Source: Thalassospira mesophila (GTDB lineage Bacteria > Pseudomonadota > Alphaproteobacteria > Rhodospirillales > Thalassospiraceae). Taken from it: a DNA stretch of 64,000 bases. The position numbers were made by a program, and so were the translations under genes. The notes beneath the pieces were generated by a model. That model was not told the origin of the DNA and did no database searches. It saw only the letters and a program-made list of their open reading frames with translations. The stretch spans positions 248,001-312,000 of the forward strand of contig NZ_JFKA01000002.1 of NCBI RefSeq assembly GCF_002115755.1, read 5' to 3'. Shown here one piece after another: positions 61,662 through 64,000 of this stretch (positions are counted from its first letter, which is position 1; the number at the start of each line of letters is the position of its first letter).

Positions 61662-63731
61662 ATGGCAAGCATCATCGGAACCAGTGGAAACGATGTTCTG
61701 ACAGGAACCGACGACATCGACCGGATCGAAGGACTGGCCGGGGATGACAGACTGACTGCCGTGGGTAACGGCGATGTTCTGGTTGGCGGCGAAGGTGGCG
61801 ATACCTTTGTGCTAGATGAAAGCAGAATTGAAGTGACCCTTTCATATGAGGGGTCCGAGCAGGCCATAACCCTGGATTATCGCTTAAATGACGCCCCGAT
61901 ATATCCCGAGCCGGTTTTGTCTGCATCGGGGGGTGATGCAAAGGGCGACAGCATTATCGCCCGAGATTCCGTGGACCGCCCGACGATCAGCGTGATTGGC
62001 AGTGATGGAGACGACCACATTACCGGCGATTTCAGCTATGTCGATGGCGGCGCCGGAGCGGATACTATTCATTTTGAAAAGGGCGAATTTCTATATCGGC
62101 AGAGCGTGCTGGATTATTCGTCGTCAGATGCGGGCGTGCAGCTTGATCTGAATGACGGTTTGGGGCACGGCGGGAATGCCGAAGGGGACCAGATAACGTT
62201 TTCCGATGATGTGCACACAGTTGAACTTCACGGAACGGCCTTTGACGATAGATTCGTTGCGCTGGAAGATGAACGGTCCGTTATTAACAGTGGTGCCGGC
62301 GACGATATTTTGATCGGCGGTTCCGAATATGACCGGTTCGATGGCGGCAGCGGCGACGATTATATGGAAGGTGGTGCGGGCAACGACTATTTTTACGGTG
62401 GTGAAGGGGCCGACCATATGCTGGGCGGTGCGGGCAAGAACGCGCTGAACTATCTTGCCTCGGATGCCGGGGTGAATGTGAATTTGCAAACCGGTGAAGG
62501 CAGCGGTGGCGATGCCCAAGGCGACGTATTCGACGATTTCACTGTCGTGGATTTAAGCCAGTTTGACGATATCGCGACAGGGAGCGATGCATCCGATACC
62601 CTGATAGGCCGGATGGGGACAGATACCCTCTATGGCGGGGATGGTGACGACAGGCTGAATGGCGAAACCGTGTATGGCGGGGACGGCGATGACAACATAG
62701 CCAACGATATTGACGAATATGAAGGTGCTGGCGACAACCCCGATACCTATTTTGACGGGGGTGCCGGGGATGACACGGTGTATGCCGATGGTGTCGGTCA
62801 TGACATTTTGATTGGCGGCGAAGGCGATGACTGGATGGAGGCCGGTGGTCCCTATGATGATTTGAAAACCGGCAGCGCAACGTTGTTCGGCGGTAGCGGC
62901 GACGACTGGTTGTTTTCCCATGATGGCGGCAGCGATACCATGCTGGGCGGCAGCGGTGATGATATCATTTATGGCGGGGAGAATGGCGACGTCATGGATG
63001 GCGGAAGCGGTTCAGATACCCTGTTTGTCGCAAGTGACCCCGATGGGCATGTCTTTGTGGATCTGGCGACAAGTGAGATTTCCGGCGGTGCGTATGAAAA
63101 TTCCAGCATTCGCAATTTTGAAAACCTGACCGGTAGCAGCGGCGATGACACCTTTTTAGGTGATGATGGTCGCAATGTTTTTTACGGCGACTGGGGTAAT
63201 GATTCCCTGAGCGGTGCCGGCGGTGATGATTTGTTACAGGGCCTGGGTGACGATGATTTTCTTTCCGGCGATGACGGACGCGACCGGCTGGAAGGTGGTT
63301 CTGGCACTGACGATCTGAAGGGCGGTAATGGCCACGACGTGCTTGAGGGCGGTGCTGGCGCGGATGTGCTGGAAGGCGGCGATGGCAATGACTATCTGAT
63401 TGGCGATGTTCATCACAGCGGATTTGGGGCGGGCGCAGATACCTTTTTATGGGATGTCTATGAAGGCGGGGCGGAGCGCGACCGGATCGTCGATTTTCAG
63501 GCCGATGGCTCAAATGCCGATCACATAAAACTGTCGGACAATTTTCAGTATAAATCCGGCATTACCGATTTTCAGGACTTTATCGACCACGCCCAGCAAA
63601 ACGATACCGGCGTCTATGTCGATTTTGCCAATGGCGCACATTATAATTATGGCGTGCAAATTGATGGCATCACGATAGACGACCTGGATGAAGGTCATGT
63701 TATTTTCGATGATGGCATGGCTGTTAGCTAG
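61662..63731 (+). CDS. RTX-type calcium-binding repeat protein
   Basis: 689 residues without an N-terminal signal peptide. More than 20 nonapeptides of the GGxGxDxLx type fill much of residues 5-590 (for example LEGGAGADVLEGGDGNDYLIG), interrupted by beta-rich stretches. The C-terminal 100 residues (ADTFLWDVYEGGAERDRIVD; HIKLSDNF; DITIDDLDEG-like end) resemble the type I secretion signal region of RTX proteins. No protease, lipase or haemolysin domain is visible. It is probably a surface or matrix protein exported by a type I system encoded elsewhere. Very Asp/Gly-rich and acidic. ATG 61662 follows GGGAGG. Confidence 0.9.
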   Translation: MASIIGTSGNDVLTGTDDIDRIEGLAGDDRLTAVGNGDVLVGGEGGDTFVLDESRIEVTLSYEGSEQAITLDYRLNDAPIYPEPVLSASGGDAKGDSIIARDSVDRPTISVIGSDGDDHITGDFSYVDGGAGADTIHFEKGEFLYRQSVLDYSSSDAGVQLDLNDGLGHGGNAEGDQITFSDDVHTVELHGTAFDDRFVALEDERSVINSGAGDDILIGGSEYDRFDGGSGDDYMEGGAGNDYFYGGEGADHMLGGAGKNALNYLASDAGVNVNLQTGEGSGGDAQGDVFDDFTVVDLSQFDDIATGSDASDTLIGRMGTDTLYGGDGDDRLNGETVYGGDGDDNIANDIDEYEGAGDNPDTYFDGGAGDDTVYADGVGHDILIGGEGDDWMEAGGPYDDLKTGSATLFGGSGDDWLFSHDGGSDTMLGGSGDDIIYGGENGDVMDGGSGSDTLFVASDPDGHVFVDLATSEISGGAYENSSIRNFENLTGSSGDDTFLGDDGRNVFYGDWGNDSLSGAGGDDLLQGLGDDDFLSGDDGRDRLEGGSGTDDLKGGNGHDVLEGGAGADVLEGGDGNDYLIGDVHHSGFGAGADTFLWDVYEGGAERDRIVDFQADGSNADHIKLSDNFQYKSGITDFQDFIDHAQQNDTGVYVDFANGAHYNYGVQIDGITIDDLDEGHVIFDDGMAVS

Positions 63732-63759
63732 GCCTGACAGGCATAGCTGGCAGGGATTG

Positions 63760-63793
63760 AAAGGGACGCAATATGGGGGGGCGTCCCTTTTGT
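63760..63793 (+). terminator. Terminator of the RTX gene
   Basis: AAAGGGACGC and GCGTCCCTTT form a ten-base stem around an 11-base loop, followed by TTG. It lies 29 bases past the stop. Confidence 0.85.
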
Positions 63794-63842
63794 TGGGGCC
63801 TTGTGCATCATCATACATGCCGGTTCGTGCTGTATTTATGCG

Positions 63843-64000
63843 TTAAGCGCCAATTTCCTCGAATTTGAACAACAGGCGCAGTGACCCTGCCGTATTGGCC
63901 AGGGTTGCCAGGCAGGCGGCGGCGCGATCCACCGGGATGGAGACGGCAAAGCGCGTGGTGTAAACGCGCGAATCGTTTTCGTTGGTGGCGCTGGCGGCCA
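63843..64000 (-). CDS. C-terminal fragment of an unidentified protein
   Basis: The last 52 codons of a minus-strand gene that enters from the right edge. They read in part SRVYTTRFAVSIPVDRAAAC and end LRLLFKFEEIGA before a TAA. The open frame continues to the window edge and codon choice matches the neighbours, so it is probably real. I do not recognise the family. Confidence 0.55.
   Translation of the reverse strand, partial: AASATNENDSRVYTTRFAVSIPVDRAAACLATLANTAGSLRLLFKFEEIGA

Overview
The window looks like chromosome of a free-living, probably marine alphaproteobacterium of moderate GC content. This rests on its gene content: a complete ectoine/5-hydroxyectoine degradation cluster with a TRAP transporter, several ABC and TRAP uptake systems for small organics, a carboxynorspermidine route to polyamines, and a sensor kinase fused to a sodium/solute symporter. 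A Thalassospira-like Rhodospirillales member is my best guess, but it is an inference from gene content only. I see no rRNA, tRNA, CRISPR array, insertion sequence or prophage, and no clearly broken gene.

Layout. 1-1056: end of a tripartite tricarboxylate transporter operon (tctC, start of tctA), with a LysR regulator divergent to it. 2225-7307 (minus): a carboxylate-type sensing block made of a symporter-STAC-histidine kinase, a small membrane protein, a receiver-only response regulator and a ScfR/RamB-like regulator. 7513-12694: a five-gene branched-chain amino acid/amide-type ABC transporter, divergent from that block. 12849-20034: a DUF1127 protein, an Lrp regulator, a LacI regulator, and an ABC importer operon that ends in a metallo-beta-lactamase hydrolase. 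20033-23733 (minus): a hairpin-rich stretch ending in a terminator, cytochrome b561 plus a PepSY protein, and the two carboxynorspermidine genes. 24360-32142: a VOC protein, a LacI regulator and a LacI-controlled sugar ABC operon with an isomerase and an oxidoreductase.

32237-36049 (minus) holds an unusual operon that combines a membrane-anchored arylsulfotransferase-like protein, two small membrane proteins and a PAPS-type sulfotransferase. 36498-50624 is the ectoine island: doeX, doeB, doeA, eutC, eutB, eutA, uehC, uehB and enuR on the minus strand, uehA on the plus strand, then doeD and doeC on the minus strand. Together these genes import (hydroxy)ectoine and take it through N-acetyl-diaminobutyrate and diaminobutyrate to aspartate. 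Two matching TTTTGT-N6-ACAAAA palindromes mark the likely EnuR operators.

50860-55170 (minus) encodes a metallo-beta-lactamase protein, a very unusual ABC exporter-like protein and a small membrane protein. The ABC protein has a degenerate ATPase, an internally repeated insert and a C-terminal cyclic-nucleotide domain. The rest (55599-64000) is accA, a GNAT acetyltransferase, an HxlR regulator with a divergent oxidoreductase, a malyl-CoA-lyase-like protein, a membrane diguanylate cyclase, a large RTX calcium-binding protein behind an AT-rich leader, and the 3' end of one unidentified gene.

The best candidates for undescribed biology are the repeat-expanded ABC/cNMP protein with its metallo-beta-lactamase partner, and the membrane sulfotransferase operon.
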